DNA from: an uncultured Bacteroides sp.
GTDB lineage: Bacteria; Bacteroidota; Bacteroidia; Bacteroidales; Bacteroidaceae
Direction of reading: 5' to 3'
Length of the DNA stretch: 64,000 bases
NCBI RefSeq assembly: GCF_963666545.1
Contig: NZ_OY762899.1
Location: 3,100,001 to 3,164,000 of the forward strand
The notes beneath the pieces were generated by a model. That model had not been told where the DNA came from. It was given only the letters and a program-made list of their open reading frames with translations, and did not search any database. The position numbers and the translations under genes are program-made. This document shows, in pieces, positions 34,123 to 43,733 of this stretch. Every line of letters starts with the position of its first letter. The first letter of the stretch is position 1.

Positions 34123-36111
34123 ATGAAGATTTATCGGAAATTGACTGAAGATGAAATGCTTCAGTTGAAAAGTCAGTCGTGTGTGGCTGACGATTGGGGG
34201 AAAGTATTGGTATCGGAAGAGTTTGAACCAGTCTTTGTACATCACACACGTTTTTCGGGAGATGTGAAGTTAGGCGTTTTTCGCTCTTCTTTTTCTTTGC
34301 CGGGTGGAATAGAAAAGCATGCGGGCTTACGGCATGTGACACTACACAATGTTACGGTGGGCGATAACTGCTGCATCGAAAACATTCAAAACTACATCGC
34401 CAATTACGAGATTGGTGATGATACGTTTATTGAGAACGTGGATATCATCTTAGTTGATGGGTTGTCGAAGTTTGGCAATGGAGTGGAAGTAGCCGTACTG
34501 AACGAAACCGGTGGCCGTGAAGTGCTTATCAATGATAAGTTGTCTGCTCATCAGGCCTATATCTTGGCACTCTATCGCCATCGGCCGGAGTTGATTTGCC
34601 GGATGAAGAAAATGACGGATTATTACTCTAACAAACATGCCTCTGCTGTAGGAAGCATTGGTAGCAAGGTGATGATTGTGAACACGGGCTCTATCAAGAA
34701 CGTGAAGGTGGGCGACTTTTGTCACATTGAAGGTGCTTGTCGTTTGCAGAACGGAAGCATCAACAGCAATGAACAGGCTCCGGTACACATTGGATACGGA
34801 GTGATCTGTGAGGATTTCATCATTTCTTCGGGTTCGCATGTAGATGATGGCACGATGCTGAGCCGTTGTTTTGTGGGGCAGGCTTGTCAGTTGGGACACA
34901 ACTATTCTGCTTCCGATTCTTTGTTCTTCAGTAATTGCCAGGGCGAGAACGGTGAAGCTTGCGCTATTTTTGCCGGCCCCTATACGGTTACGCATCACAA
35001 ATCTACGTTACTCATTGCCGGCATGTTTTCGTTTATGAACGCCGGTTCGGGATCAAATCAAAGTAACCACATGTATAAACTGGGCCCTATTCATCAGGGT
35101 ACGTTGGAGCGTGGAGCCAAAACAACTTCCGACTCATATATTCTTTGGCCGGCCAGAGTGGGTGCTTTTTCATTGGTGATGGGGCGGCACGTGAACCATG
35201 CCGACACATCTAATCTACCTTTTTCTTATCTGATAGAGCAAGGGAATACGACTTATCTGGTGCCGGGGGTGAACCTACGTAGTGTGGGTACCATACGTGA
35301 TGCGCAGAAATGGCCTAAGAGAGATAAACGAACGGACCCTAACAAGTTGGATTGTATCAACTATAATCTGTTAAGTCCCTACACCATTCAGAAGATGTTG
35401 AAAGGGCGTTCGATATTAAAAGAACTCAGGAGGGTGTCCGGTGAAACTTCCGAGATCTATTCGTACCAAAGCGCGAAGATGAAAAATTCCTCGCTCAATA
35501 GCGGAATTAAATATTATGAGATTGCCTTGCATAAATTCCTGGGTAATTCCATCATTAAGCGCTTGGAGGGAATCAACTTTCAGAGCAACAAGGAGATTCG
35601 AGAACGCTTGCGGCCGGATACGGAGACCGGCGTAGGAGAGTGGGTGGACATCTCCGGCTTGATAGCTCCTAAAAGTGAAATTGACAAGCTGATAAACGGA
35701 ATAGAAAGCGGGGAGATTGACCGCTTGAAGAAGATGAATGCTTGTTTTGCTGAGATGCACAAGAATTACTATACGTATGAGTGGACGTGGGCATACAACA
35801 AGATTCAAGAGTTCTACGGACTTGATCCGGAGACGATTATGGCTAAAGATGTGGTTGAGATAGTGAACACGTGGAAAGAAGCGGTTGTGGGACTGGATCG
35901 TATGGTATATGATGATGCCCGCAAAGAATTCTCGCTTTCGTCTATGACCGGCTTTGGCGTGGATGGTTCGCCGGACGAAAGGAAGCTCGACTTTGAACAA
36001 GTACGAGGCGACTTTGAGAGTAATCCTTTTGTTACTGCTGTGCTTGAGCATATTGATGACAAGACGGCATTGGGTGACGAACTCATTAACCGCATAGGAC
36101 AATTGGCTTAA
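34123..36111 (+). CDS. DUF4954 family protein
   Basis: A 662-residue Bacteroidetes/spirochaete-type protein. The N-terminal part (about 60-370) has short repeating strand patterns such as VTVGDNCCIENIQNYIANYEIGDDTFIENVD and SGSHVDDGTMLSRCFVGQACQLGHN, consistent with a left-handed beta helix as in acyl- and nucleotidyl-transferases. The C-terminal third is helical. No signal peptide, so cytoplasmic. Function is unknown; a hexapeptide-repeat transferase acting on a sugar nucleotide is one possibility. The ATG at 34123 follows 10 bases after the ATPase remnant and the promoter lies 213 bases upstream. Confidence 0.85.
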   Translation: MKIYRKLTEDEMLQLKSQSCVADDWGKVLVSEEFEPVFVHHTRFSGDVKLGVFRSSFSLPGGIEKHAGLRHVTLHNVTVGDNCCIENIQNYIANYEIGDDTFIENVDIILVDGLSKFGNGVEVAVLNETGGREVLINDKLSAHQAYILALYRHRPELICRMKKMTDYYSNKHASAVGSIGSKVMIVNTGSIKNVKVGDFCHIEGACRLQNGSINSNEQAPVHIGYGVICEDFIISSGSHVDDGTMLSRCFVGQACQLGHNYSASDSLFFSNCQGENGEACAIFAGPYTVTHHKSTLLIAGMFSFMNAGSGSNQSNHMYKLGPIHQGTLERGAKTTSDSYILWPARVGAFSLVMGRHVNHADTSNLPFSYLIEQGNTTYLVPGVNLRSVGTIRDAQKWPKRDKRTDPNKLDCINYNLLSPYTIQKMLKGRSILKELRRVSGETSEIYSYQSAKMKNSSLNSGIKYYEIALHKFLGNSIIKRLEGINFQSNKEIRERLRPDTETGVGEWVDISGLIAPKSEIDKLINGIESGEIDRLKKMNACFAEMHKNYYTYEWTWAYNKIQEFYGLDPETIMAKDVVEIVNTWKEAVVGLDRMVYDDARKEFSLSSMTGFGVDGSPDERKLDFEQVRGDFESNPFVTAVLEHIDDKTALGDELINRIGQLA

Positions 36112-36129
36112 AAATAATTGCAGTTTTGC

Positions 36130-36160
36130 TTGACTTTTGGTGCGTAAAGTTGTATTTTTG
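36130..36160 (+). promoter_or_regulatory. Orphan promoter
   Basis: TTG (36130-36132), 20 bases, TATTTTTG (36153-36160). No gene starts within 400 bases downstream, and a terminator follows only 40 bases later. Confidence 0.55.
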
Positions 36161-36166
36161 TAAACG

Positions 36167-36232
36167 TAATCATAAAGTATATTCAGATTAAAATACAGTA
36201 AAAGGGGGAAATTTCGATTTCTCCCTTTTTTC
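36167..36232 (+). ncRNA. Candidate short RNA between promoter and UUCG hairpin
   Basis: The promoter at 36130-36160 predicts a start near 36167, and the hairpin at 36200-36229 ends with T residues. The result would be an RNA of about 65 nt. The hairpin alone could also simply terminate DUF4954 transcripts, so this is a low-confidence call. Confidence 0.3.
36200..36232 (+). terminator. Terminator hairpin with TTCG tetraloop
   Basis: 13-bp stem (36200-36212 with 36217-36229, one G-T pair) closed by TTCG and followed by T residues. It lies 88 bases after the DUF4954 stop. Confidence 0.75.
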
Positions 36233-36580
36233 ATGTCCGCACTGCTCCAAAACCAAGAGAACGGTTTTTTTCAACCAACTCCATGCTTCTCTTTGGGCAA
36301 AAGGACCGTTGTCTTTGTGCAATCTGACAGTTGCAAACCCTCCGAAAGACGTTGTCTCTTCTATAATTTGCTTATTTGTTATCCGAATAACTCCTTTATG
36401 TTTTGAGAGAACTTCTTCTCCGTTAATAATCTGTAAACTTCCTCTTGACAAAAAAACGCTACTTGTTAAGTAAATTCATTCCTTTATACGTTTGACTAAA
36501 AAAGAGTTTGGTTATGCAGTATTTCTCTTTACTTTTCATTTACCTAGTATATTGTTTGAAATTGTTAAAAATAAAGTATT
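36233..36580. other. Intergenic region before the lipocalin-like lipoprotein
   Basis: About 350 bases. An 87-codon minus-strand frame (36188-36451) starts at a non-ATG codon and runs into the terminator hairpin; it was not accepted as a gene. Nothing else recognisable. Confidence 0.5.
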
Positions 36581-36988
36581 ATGAAAACATTAGGAATTAT
36601 TTTGATGATGGTTTTCTCCTCTTTTCTATTTAATGGATGTGCTGAGGAGGATGATTTAAATGTAAAGTCAACAGACGTTACCGGAATATGGTATGTTCAA
36701 GTGTCAGAAGGTTATGTAAATGGAGTACGTCAATGGGTTGATGCTCTTACTACTCAATTTACATTCAATGCCAATGGTACAGGTGCATATAAGATACTTT
36801 ATGGTGAAAATATAGCTGAACCAATAACATGGACCTTGAAAAATAATACGATAGAAATAACTTTTCAGAATACTCATAAAGAGGCATATAAAGTTACTGA
36901 AACTTCAGATGATTATATGAGATGTACTATGTATAGCAATGATTCAGATTATTTCTTATATTATTTTAGTAGAAAAGATTTTAAATAG
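36581..36988 (+). CDS. Small lipoprotein with lipocalin-like fold
   Basis: A 135-residue exported protein. The signal peptide ends in a lipobox (FLFNGC, Cys20), followed by AEEDDLNVKSTDVTGIWYVQ. The GIWYVQ start, TQFTFNANGTGAYKILYG strand-turn, ITWTLKNNTIEITF and the later CTMYSNDSDYFLYYFSR strands match the short Bacteroidetes lipocalin-like domain. Ligand unknown; probably surface- or periplasm-facing. It is a lone gene with fumarase starting 94 bases downstream from a separate promoter. It is markedly A+T-rich compared with fumarase. Confidence 0.75.
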   Translation: MKTLGIILMMVFSSFLFNGCAEEDDLNVKSTDVTGIWYVQVSEGYVNGVRQWVDALTTQFTFNANGTGAYKILYGENIAEPITWTLKNNTIEITFQNTHKEAYKVTETSDDYMRCTMYSNDSDYFLYYFSRKDFK

Positions 36989-37016
36989 GCCAATGACATA
37001 TTTAGATTATTACTTA

Positions 37017-37047
37017 TTTGTTTTCTGCATCGAAAGAGCTAACTTTG
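37017..37047 (+). promoter_or_regulatory. Promoter of the fumarase gene
   Basis: TTTG (37017-37020), 19 bases, TAACTTTG (37040-37047); the -7 ends 35 bases before the ATG. Confidence 0.8.
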
Positions 37048-37082
37048 CCTCACTAACTAACATTACGTAATAATTTAAAGAT

Positions 37083-38726
37083 ATGGCAACACCTCCGTTT
37101 AAGTATCAAGCGCCATTCCCCACGGGAAAGGATGCTACCGAGTACTATCTGCTTACGAAAGATTATGTTTCAGTAAGCGAGTTTGAGGGAAAAGAAATTC
37201 TGAAAGTAGAAGCTGAAGGTCTTACTCAAATGGCCAATGTAGCTTTTCGTGATGTGGCTTTTATGCTCCGTCCCGAACATCAAAAACAAGTGGCTAAAAT
37301 TTTGGCTGATCCTGAATCTAGCGAGAACGATAGGTATGTGGCTCTTACCTTTCTTCGTAATGCAGAAGTTTCGGCAAAAGGTAAACTCCCTTTCTGTCAG
37401 GATACCGGTACGGCTATCATTGTAGGCAAAAAAGGCCAACGAGTATGGACCGACGGCTGTGACGAAGAAGCACTCTCTAAAGGAGTGTATAAAACGTACA
37501 CGGAAGAGAACCTGCGTTATTCTCAAAATGTACCTTTGGATATGTACAACGAAAAGAATACCGGATGTAACCTGCCTGCACAGATTGATCTTTATGCTGT
37601 TCAAGGATCGGAATATAAGTTCTTGTGCATCTCTAAAGGGGGTGGTTCGGCCAACAAAACATATCTGTATCAAGAAACGAAGGCGTTGCTAACTCCTGAA
37701 AAGTTGGTGCCTTACTTGGTAGAGAAGATGAAAACATTGGGTACGGCTGCTTGCCCGCCTTATCACATTGCTTTTGTGATCGGCGGTACTTCAGCCGAAA
37801 TGAACTTAAAGACAGTGAAACTTGCTTCTGCTAAATATTACGATACTCTTCCTACAGAGGGTAATGATGGTGGACAGGCGTTCCGTGATATAGAATTGGA
37901 AAAGGAAGTGTTGTTCGAAGCTCAAAAGATGGGCTTGGGCGCACAATTTGGTGGTAAATACTTTGCGCACGATGTTCGCATCGTTCGTCTGCCTCGTCAT
38001 GGTGCTTCATGCCCTGTAGGTATGGGCGTTTCGTGCTCAGCTGACCGTAACATCAAGTGTAAGATAAACAAAGATGGTATCTGGATTGAGAAACTGGAAG
38101 ATAATCCAGGTCAATACATTCCTGAAGAACTTCGTCAGGCAGGCGAAGGCGAGGCTGTACAGATTAATTTAAATCAACCGATGGCCGACATTTTGAAAGA
38201 ATTGGCTAAGTATCCGGTTTCCACCCGCTTGTCGCTCAACGGCACTATTATCGTAGGGCGTGATATTGCTCATGCCAAACTGAAAGAACGTTTGGATAGA
38301 GGAGAAGACTTGCCACAATACGTTAAGGATCATCCTATCTACTATGCAGGTCCGGCTAAAACTCCTGCCGGAATGGCTTGCGGTTCTATGGGACCAACTA
38401 CAGCTGGACGTATGGATTCGTATGTAGACCTTTTCCAGAGTCATGGAGGTAGCATGATTATGTTGGCCAAAGGCAATCGCAGTCAGCAAGTAACAGATGC
38501 TTGTCAGAAACATGGTGGTTTCTATCTGGGCAGTATTGGTGGCCCGGCTGCTATCTTGGCACAGAACAACATCAAGAGCATCGAGTGTGTGGAATATCCT
38601 GAATTGGGTATGGAAGCCATCTGGAAGATCGAAGTAGAGAACTTCCCTGCATTCATCTTAGTAGATGATAAAGGGAACGATTTCTTCAAACAGATAAAGC
38701 CTGTTTGTGTAAGTGGTTGCAAGTAA
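37083..38726 (+). CDS. Class I fumarate hydratase ([4Fe-4S])
   Basis: Interconverts fumarate and malate, in Bacteroides mainly in the reductive branch leading to succinate. Its 547 residues match the two-domain class I enzyme. The N-terminal part holds the cluster ligand in [10 protein letters not shown] (Cys105), and further candidate cluster cysteines follow in NTGCNLPAQ and near [12 protein letters not shown]. The C-terminal beta domain has [31 protein letters not shown] and [12 protein letters not shown] consensus promoter lies directly upstream and a strong bidirectional terminator follows, so it is a single-gene unit. Assignment to fumA or fumB is not meaningful here. Confidence 0.96.
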   Translation: MATPPFKYQAPFPTGKDATEYYLLTKDYVSVSEFEGKEILKVEAEGLTQMANVAFRDVAFMLRPEHQKQVAKILADPESSENDRYVALTFLRNAEVSAKGKLPFCQDTGTAIIVGKKGQRVWTDGCDEEALSKGVYKTYTEENLRYSQNVPLDMYNEKNTGCNLPAQIDLYAVQGSEYKFLCISKGGGSANKTYLYQETKALLTPEKLVPYLVEKMKTLGTAACPPYHIAFVIGGTSAEMNLKTVKLASAKYYDTLPTEGNDGGQAFRDIELEKEVLFEAQKMGLGAQFGGKYFAHDVRIVRLPRHGASCPVGMGVSCSADRNIKCKINKDGIWIEKLEDNPGQYIPEELRQAGEGEAVQINLNQPMADILKELAKYPVSTRLSLNGTIIVGRDIAHAKLKERLDRGEDLPQYVKDHPIYYAGPAKTPAGMACGSMGPTTAGRMDSYVDLFQSHGGSMIMLAKGNRSQQVTDACQKHGGFYLGSIGGPAAILAQNNIKSIECVEYPELGMEAIWKIEVENFPAFILVDDKGNDFFKQIKPVCVSGCK

Positions 38727-38745
38727 GCACTTAGCAAAATGAAAT

Positions 38746-38779
38746 AAAAAAGGATGGCCCATAAGAGCCATCCTTTTTT
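38746..38779. terminator. Bidirectional terminator between fumarase and pectate lyase genes
   Basis: AAAAAAGGATGGC (38746-38758) and GCCATCCTTTTTT (38767-38779) form a perfect 13-bp stem around an 8-base loop. Confidence 0.9.
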
Positions 38780-38791
38780 ATTGAACGATAA

Positions 38792-39880
38792 TCAAAGTTT
38801 CTTTTTCCACTTTTCGTATTCCTTTATCACTTTTACACCATCATCATTGTACCAACTATAACCGTTGCGGCGTTCGTATCCGATTTCTGATATCGAATAT
38901 ACCTTCACTCCATCACGGTCGCAAAAGAAGGGGCGATTGCTCTCTAGGTCATAGAAGCGTGCCCACATTGGCGGGCAATCAGTGCAAGGCACCATGCGGA
39001 AGTCTTTACGGCCTTTGGAATCGGTGAAATTTTCTTCAGTCAGACCTTTTATGGCTGATTCTTTGAACCAAGTTACAGCTCCCTCAATTGCATTTTTTAT
39101 CTCTTCCGAAGGGTTGGGGATTGACATTAGTAGCAAAATGAGATTATCCGATTCCTGTCCGCTAAGCGAAGGAAGTTCATAAGCTCTTGCTTTGATTGGT
39201 AGTAAAGTCACATGGTCGTGTTGCGCACACCAAACAGTTAGTTTCCCATTCTGTTTCACCTGAGTTTTAAGTATGCATTCTATCCCTTTATTGAATGCGG
39301 TATGAGCCTTCTCTACAGTAGTGTCGGGTAAGAAGGTATAGGGTTCCTGCTTTTCATAGACTTTACGTAGTAGTTGCAACACATTGAACATGGCATTGTC
39401 ATTGTAAGTAATCTCAATGTAATATCCTTTGGGGCGAGGATAGAATTGAGGCCATCCCCCGTTGGCATATTGTGCTTTGAAGAGATATTCAAGTCCACGG
39501 ATAACCGCATCTTTGTAACGATTGTCTTTAGTAGCCTGATAAGTACGTGCCAGATACTGAATCTCAGTACTAGTAGCACTATTGTCTATAGTACTTTCAT
39601 TGACATCCTGCTTAGCAGCGATAGCAGCTTTCTGTTCAGCTTTATTTAGTTCGGCCGGCATGTAGATGTTCTTAGGCCATCCACCCGTAATTTGCTGATA
39701 CAACAATACATTCTCGGCAATGCGGACAGCTTCTTGGGTATTGAAAAATGCATCATCCAACTTAGGCGCCAATTTTACCCAATCCTTATACTGATGCTTG
39801 TCCTTGTAGTTCACCTCTTGGGCAAATGTGCACATGGCGCAGAAAAGAAACAGGGTCATTGTAAATACTAATCTTTTCAT
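38792..39880 (-). CDS. Pectate lyase, polysaccharide lyase family 10
   Basis: Cleaves polygalacturonate by beta-elimination. Its 362 residues start with a signal peptide (about 1-21, ending CTFAQ). The PL10 alpha-barrel signature is clear: QQITGGWPKNIYMP, STIDNSATSTEIQYLARTY, the GGWPQFYPRP and YNDNAMFNVLQLLRKV blocks, and the C-terminal PMWARFYDLESNRPFFCDRDG, which resembles the substrate-binding region. It is located alone among housekeeping genes rather than in a pectin-use cluster, which is unusual. It follows rsgA by 30 bases on the same strand. Confidence 0.92.
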   Translation of the reverse strand: MKRLVFTMTLFLFCAMCTFAQEVNYKDKHQYKDWVKLAPKLDDAFFNTQEAVRIAENVLLYQQITGGWPKNIYMPAELNKAEQKAAIAAKQDVNESTIDNSATSTEIQYLARTYQATKDNRYKDAVIRGLEYLFKAQYANGGWPQFYPRPKGYYIEITYNDNAMFNVLQLLRKVYEKQEPYTFLPDTTVEKAHTAFNKGIECILKTQVKQNGKLTVWCAQHDHVTLLPIKARAYELPSLSGQESDNLILLLMSIPNPSEEIKNAIEGAVTWFKESAIKGLTEENFTDSKGRKDFRMVPCTDCPPMWARFYDLESNRPFFCDRDGVKVYSISEIGYERRNGYSWYNDDGVKVIKEYEKWKKKL

Positions 39881-39910
39881 ATCGTTCGTTTTTACGTAGG
39901 TTTGTCCTGC

Positions 39911-40843
39911 TTAATAGGCAGCTCTATATTTACTTTCTTCTTTGTCTTCGAGCATGCTTAGGTAAGAGGTGTATCTGGATTCGCTGATGAAATGCTCCTC
40001 TACAGCTTTTCGTACAGCACAATCCGGTTCATGCCGATGTGTGCAGTTTCCATACCGACAGTTAGCCGATGTGTTGAAAATTTCCGGGAAGTAGTGCCCT
40101 ATTTCCTCATCTTCCATATCGAAAGTGCCAAAGCCTTTTATCCCCGGAGTGTCAATGATATAGCCATCTCCGTCAACAGGAAACATTTCGGAGAAGGTGG
40201 TGGTATGCATTCCTTTGTTATGATAGGTCGATATTTTTCCGGTTTTGATAGCAAGATCGGGAATGATGGAGTTGATCAATGTAGACTTTCCAACTCCGGA
40301 ATGTCCGGCAAACAAGGTCACTTTTGCCTTCAAATCATCTTTAATAGCTTCAATCCCTTCTCCGGTTAGTGCTGATACTTTTAAACAAGGATATCCTATC
40401 TGCGTGTATAGATTGATGAGGCTGTCGAGGTAATGAAGTTCATCATTATCGTACGCATCTATTTTGTTGAATACAATTTTGGCGGGTACACGGTAGGCTT
40501 CTGCCGAGGCAAGAAAGCGGTCGATGAAGATGGTTGATGTTTCCGGATAGTTCACCGTAACCACGATCATGCACTGATCGAGGTTTGCGGCGAGTATGTG
40601 CGATTGTTTTGATAAATTAGAGGCACGGCGGATGATATAATTCCTCCGCTCCTCTATTTCGCTGATAAGAGCTGTACCTTCTTGGTTTAGTATGATCTGT
40701 ACATGGTCGCCTATGGCAATAGGGTTGGTGCTTCTGATACCTTTTAGTCGAAAATTTCCTTTGATCTTACATTCAATATACTGTCCGTCATCAGTTTTCA
40801 CCTGATACCAGCTCCCTGTATTCTTTATGACTAGTCCACGCAC
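39911..40843 (-). CDS. rsgA: Ribosome small subunit-dependent GTPase A
   Basis: A circularly permuted GTPase that checks late 30S assembly. An N-terminal OB fold (about 1-70) is followed by the permuted G motifs in the order NKID (126-129), then Walker A GHSGVGKS (180-187), then DTPGIKGFG. The C-terminal zinc finger shows [14 protein letters not shown]. All are diagnostic for RsgA. It starts just 2 bases before frr ends upstream, so frr-rsgA and possibly the lyase form one transcription unit on the minus strand. Confidence 0.97.
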   Translation of the reverse strand: MRGLVIKNTGSWYQVKTDDGQYIECKIKGNFRLKGIRSTNPIAIGDHVQIILNQEGTALISEIEERRNYIIRRASNLSKQSHILAANLDQCMIVVTVNYPETSTIFIDRFLASAEAYRVPAKIVFNKIDAYDNDELHYLDSLINLYTQIGYPCLKVSALTGEGIEAIKDDLKAKVTLFAGHSGVGKSTLINSIIPDLAIKTGKISTYHNKGMHTTTFSEMFPVDGDGYIIDTPGIKGFGTFDMEDEEIGHYFPEIFNTSANCRYGNCTHRHEPDCAVRKAVEEHFISESRYTSYLSMLEDKEESKYRAAY

Positions 40844-40845
40844 GA

Positions 40846-41406
40846 TTATACTGTCATTATCTCTTTGTCCTTCTCAATCAGCAGATCCTCTACTTTCTTA
40901 ATATACTTATCATGGATCTTTTGTAGTTTGGCTTCTGCATCTTTCTCGGAGTCTTCAGGCAATCCGTCTTTCAATCCTTTTTTTAGCGCTTCAATACTAT
41001 CTCTACGAGCATTGCGGATGCTTATTTTAGCTGTTTCAACTTCTGCTTTGCATTGCTTAGACAATTGTTTACGTCTTTCTTCAGTAGGTTGCGGGATGCC
41101 GAGACGAATAATCTCACCATTGTTTTCGGGCATAATACCTAAATCAGAGTCAATAATCGCTTTTTCTATAGCACGAAACATTGTTTTATCCCATGGCTTA
41201 ATAGCGATAGAGCGTGCGTCCGGGGTAGATACCGCAGCTACATTACTAATAGGAACCATGCTTCCGTAAGAGTCCACCCTAATGCCATCTATTAGCTTGG
41301 TGCTTGCCTTTCCGGCGCGGATGTGCGAAAGAGATTCTTCCAGATACATCACGGCCATATCCATTTTCTCTTGTGATTCGTTGATACAATTATTTACGTC
41401 TATCAT
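40846..41406 (-). CDS. frr: Ribosome recycling factor
   Basis: With EF-G, RRF splits the post-termination ribosome. The 186-residue three-helix protein shows [22 protein letters not shown], the central [46 protein letters not shown] and a helical tail. The frame is open to 41451, but a -7 element (TACATTTG, minus strand, 41449-41456) overlaps it, so ATG 41406 (MIDVNNC) is chosen. Neighbouring pyrH upstream and rsgA downstream, as in many Bacteroidetes, support the call. Confidence 0.97.
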   Translation of the reverse strand: MIDVNNCINESQEKMDMAVMYLEESLSHIRAGKASTKLIDGIRVDSYGSMVPISNVAAVSTPDARSIAIKPWDKTMFRAIEKAIIDSDLGIMPENNGEIIRLGIPQPTEERRKQLSKQCKAEVETAKISIRNARRDSIEALKKGLKDGLPEDSEKDAEAKLQKIHDKYIKKVEDLLIEKDKEIMTV

Positions 41407-41448
41407 ATTATAATATTGTTTTTGGATTGCTTGCGTGTTAATGTTAAA

Positions 41449-41456
41449 CAAATGTA
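41449..41456 (-). promoter_or_regulatory. -7 element of frr
   Basis: TACATTTG on the minus strand; its position inside the longer reading frame supports the downstream start at 41406. Confidence 0.5.
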
Positions 41457-41489
41457 CGTTGTTTTTTGCTTATTTCCAATACTTGGCTC

Positions 41490-42200
41490 TTAATTATGTA
41501 CTAAGGTTCCTATTGCTTCTCCCTCAATAACCTTTTTCAAGTTGCCAGGAGTATCCATATCAAAGACAATAATAGGTAAGTTATTTTCTTTACACATTGT
41601 TGTGGCTGTAAGGTCCATTACTTTCAGTCCGCGGTTATATATTTCATCGTATGTGATCTCGGCATATTTTGTCGCAGTTTTGTCTTTTTCGGGGTCGGCA
41701 GTATAGATGCCGTCTACGCGTGTGCCTTTTAGCATTACGTCGGCTTCTATCTCGATACCTCTCAAAGAAGAACCGGTATCTGTGGTGAAGAAAGGGTTTC
41801 CTGTTCCGGCTGAAAGGATAACTATTTCATTCTTTTCCATACATTCGATGGCTTTCCATTTACTATAGAATTCTCCGATAGGTTCCATGCGAACTGCTGT
41901 AAGCACGCGAGATTTCGCACCAATTGATCCGAGTGCCGAGCTTAATGCTAAGCTGTTGATAACAGTGGCCAGCATACCCATTTGATCCCCTTTTACACGA
42001 TCAAATCCCTTATTGGCTCCGCTTAGTCCCCGGAAGATGTTTCCTCCACCGATAACGATACCTATTTCCACGCCCAATGCGTGTATTTCTTTGATTTGTG
42101 TTGCGTACTCTGCAAGACGCTTTTCGTCAATGCCATATTGTTTTTCACCCATTAAGCTTTCTCCGCTTAACTTCAATAAAATGCGCTTATATTTAGCCAT
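41490..42200 (-). CDS. pyrH: UMP kinase
   Basis: Phosphorylates UMP to UDP; hexameric and distinct from eukaryotic UMP/CMP kinases. The 236-residue amino-acid-kinase fold shows KRILLKLSGESLMG at the start, the GIVIGGGNIFRG loop, GDQMGMLATVINSLAL, and LSAGTGNPFFTTDT near the active site. ATG 42200 (MAKYKRI) is chosen because a -7 element (TAAGTTTG, minus strand, 42225-42232) overlaps the longer frame that would begin at 42227. The frr gene follows with its own promoter. Confidence 0.97.
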   Translation of the reverse strand: MAKYKRILLKLSGESLMGEKQYGIDEKRLAEYATQIKEIHALGVEIGIVIGGGNIFRGLSGANKGFDRVKGDQMGMLATVINSLALSSALGSIGAKSRVLTAVRMEPIGEFYSKWKAIECMEKNEIVILSAGTGNPFFTTDTGSSLRGIEIEADVMLKGTRVDGIYTADPEKDKTATKYAEITYDEIYNRGLKVMDLTATTMCKENNLPIIVFDMDTPGNLKKVIEGEAIGTLVHN

Positions 42201-42224
42201 ACATTTAAATATTGTTAGTTCGTG

Positions 42225-42254
42225 CAAACTTACAAATTTTTATTATTATCTTTG
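42225..42254. promoter_or_regulatory. Divergent -7 elements for pyrH and the TPR gene
   Basis: Minus-strand TAAGTTTG (42225-42232) for pyrH and plus-strand TATCTTTG (42247-42254) for the TPR protein. Both lie upstream of the chosen starts. Confidence 0.5.
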
Positions 42255-42283
42255 CAGGAAGACAACTAAACATTTTTGGGATA

Positions 42284-42964
42284 ATGAGAACCTTAACGAT
42301 CTTTTGGGCTTTTTTTCTCTTCCCCCTTACTCTTTTAGCTCAATCGGGAAGTGATGCTTTGTCTCAGGTTACATTTGCAATGGCAAATCAGAACTGGGAT
42401 GAGGCTACTGTTTTTTTTCATAAAGCAATTGTTGCTGACGTTGCCAAGTCGGAAATGTATTATTGGACGGAGGTGGATAAGAATAGTGCCGTCTGTCCTT
42501 TGCTAGCTCGTGAATTGGCTCTATCTTATCAAACAGCACGCAATTATGACAAAGCGTATTTGTTTTACAAAGAGCTTACTCAAATGCAACCGAACAATGT
42601 TGCCAATCTTCTTGCTTGTGCTAATATGGAGATGCTTCGTGGTAAAGAAAAAGATGCACTGTCTTTGTATGAGAGGGTTTTAGATATTGATCGCAATAAT
42701 CTCTCAGCGAATATTTTTGTGGGTAATTTCTATTATCTTTCTGCCGAACAGGAAAAACAAAAGATAGAGACTGACTTTAAGAAAATTTCGGCTCCTACAC
42801 GTATGCAATATGCCCGCTATCGAGATTCACTTAACCGAGTGGTGGCTACCGGCTATTCCAAAGCAAAAGAATATTTGCAAAATGTGCTTCAACATTTTCC
42901 TTCGGTAGAAGCGCAAAAGACACTTAATAAGATTCAATTGATAGAGAAAGCGGTCAATCGTTGA
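42284..42964 (+). CDS. Exported TPR-type protein
   Basis: Starting from ATG 42284 the protein has 226 residues with a signal peptide (about 1-20, ending TLLAQ). The mature part is helical and contains TPR-like segments such as LSYQTARNYDKAYLFYKELTQMQPNNVANLLACANMEMLRGKEKDALSLYERVLDIDRNN, giving two to three repeats. TPR proteins in the periplasm mediate protein contacts; a specific partner is not apparent. It is divergent from pyrH and convergent with birA, with only 7 bases between stops and no hairpin. Confidence 0.8.
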   Translation: MRTLTIFWAFFLFPLTLLAQSGSDALSQVTFAMANQNWDEATVFFHKAIVADVAKSEMYYWTEVDKNSAVCPLLARELALSYQTARNYDKAYLFYKELTQMQPNNVANLLACANMEMLRGKEKDALSLYERVLDIDRNNLSANIFVGNFYYLSAEQEKQKIETDFKKISAPTRMQYARYRDSLNRVVATGYSKAKEYLQNVLQHFPSVEAQKTLNKIQLIEKAVNR

Positions 42965-42971
42965 TGTTGTA

Positions 42972-43733
42972 TTAGGGGTTGTTCAACAAGTAACTCACTT
43001 CTTTGAAGGCATATTTTCTTTTCGTGCCGCTTTCATCCAATAAAATCAGATATCCTTCGGGGGCAACTTCAATGATTTCTGCAGTAAACTGTCCCGCTTT
43101 ATCAATATATGGATGCATTCCATTTCGTCTGAACAATGAAGCATGATAGCGCTCTGCAATCTTTGTCGTCTCTCCTTTGCGAAGCATGGCGTAATAATCG
43201 GAGACTCTATTCAAGATGTTTTTTAGTATTGATTCTGAATCTTGCAATTTCCCTGTAATCTGTTTGAGGGAAACAGGATTGGGTGCGGAACTATAAAAAC
43301 TATCTTGGTTGATATTTACTCCTATTCCACTGATACTTTGGTTAATGTAACTTCCGGTAAGATCATTCTCTATCAATATTCCGCATATCTTCTTTTCGTG
43401 CCAATAAATATCGTTGGGCCATTTAATCGAGAAACCTTCACTATAATTATCCAGCTCTTCTTTGATCGCAAGAGAGGCTATTTGTGATAATAAAAATTGT
43501 TTCTTGGCTTCCAGAAAAGAGGGATATAACACGAAGCTGAATAGCAGATTCTGACTTCGTTCCGCTTCCCATGAGTTTCCTCGCTGACCTCGTCCTGCCG
43601 TTTGATAGTCGGCCAAAACAGTCGTTAACTCAGCTAACTTTTGTTTGGCGCATAGCGTAGTCAGATAGCGGTTAGTCGAATCTGTTTCTGTTATGCGGAT
43701 AATATTTACTTGTGGCATCTCAGGGAAGGGCAT
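42972..43733 (-). CDS. birA: Biotin--[acetyl-CoA-carboxylase] ligase
   Basis: Attaches biotin to the carboxylase carrier. The catalytic domain covers nearly the whole 253-residue chain: TDSTNRYL, the biotin-loop AGRGQRGNSWEAERSQNLLFSFVL, KWPNDIYWHEKKICGILIEN, and a C-terminal SH3-like segment. There is no N-terminal DNA-binding helix-turn-helix, so it is a class I ligase with no repressor role. Its start overlaps the stop of the MmcQ/YjbR gene upstream by 14 bases, indicating a tightly packed operon. Confidence 0.93.
   Translation of the reverse strand: MPFPEMPQVNIIRITETDSTNRYLTTLCAKQKLAELTTVLADYQTAGRGQRGNSWEAERSQNLLFSFVLYPSFLEAKKQFLLSQIASLAIKEELDNYSEGFSIKWPNDIYWHEKKICGILIENDLTGSYINQSISGIGVNINQDSFYSSAPNPVSLKQITGKLQDSESILKNILNRVSDYYAMLRKGETTKIAERYHASLFRRNGMHPYIDKAGQFTAEIIEVAPEGYLILLDESGTKRKYAFKEVSYLLNNP

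Noticed and set aside
36188-36451. Minus-strand open frame of 87 codons
   Set aside because: It opens at a non-ATG codon, has no recognisable motif, runs into the TTCG terminator hairpin, and lies antisense to the predicted orphan promoter.
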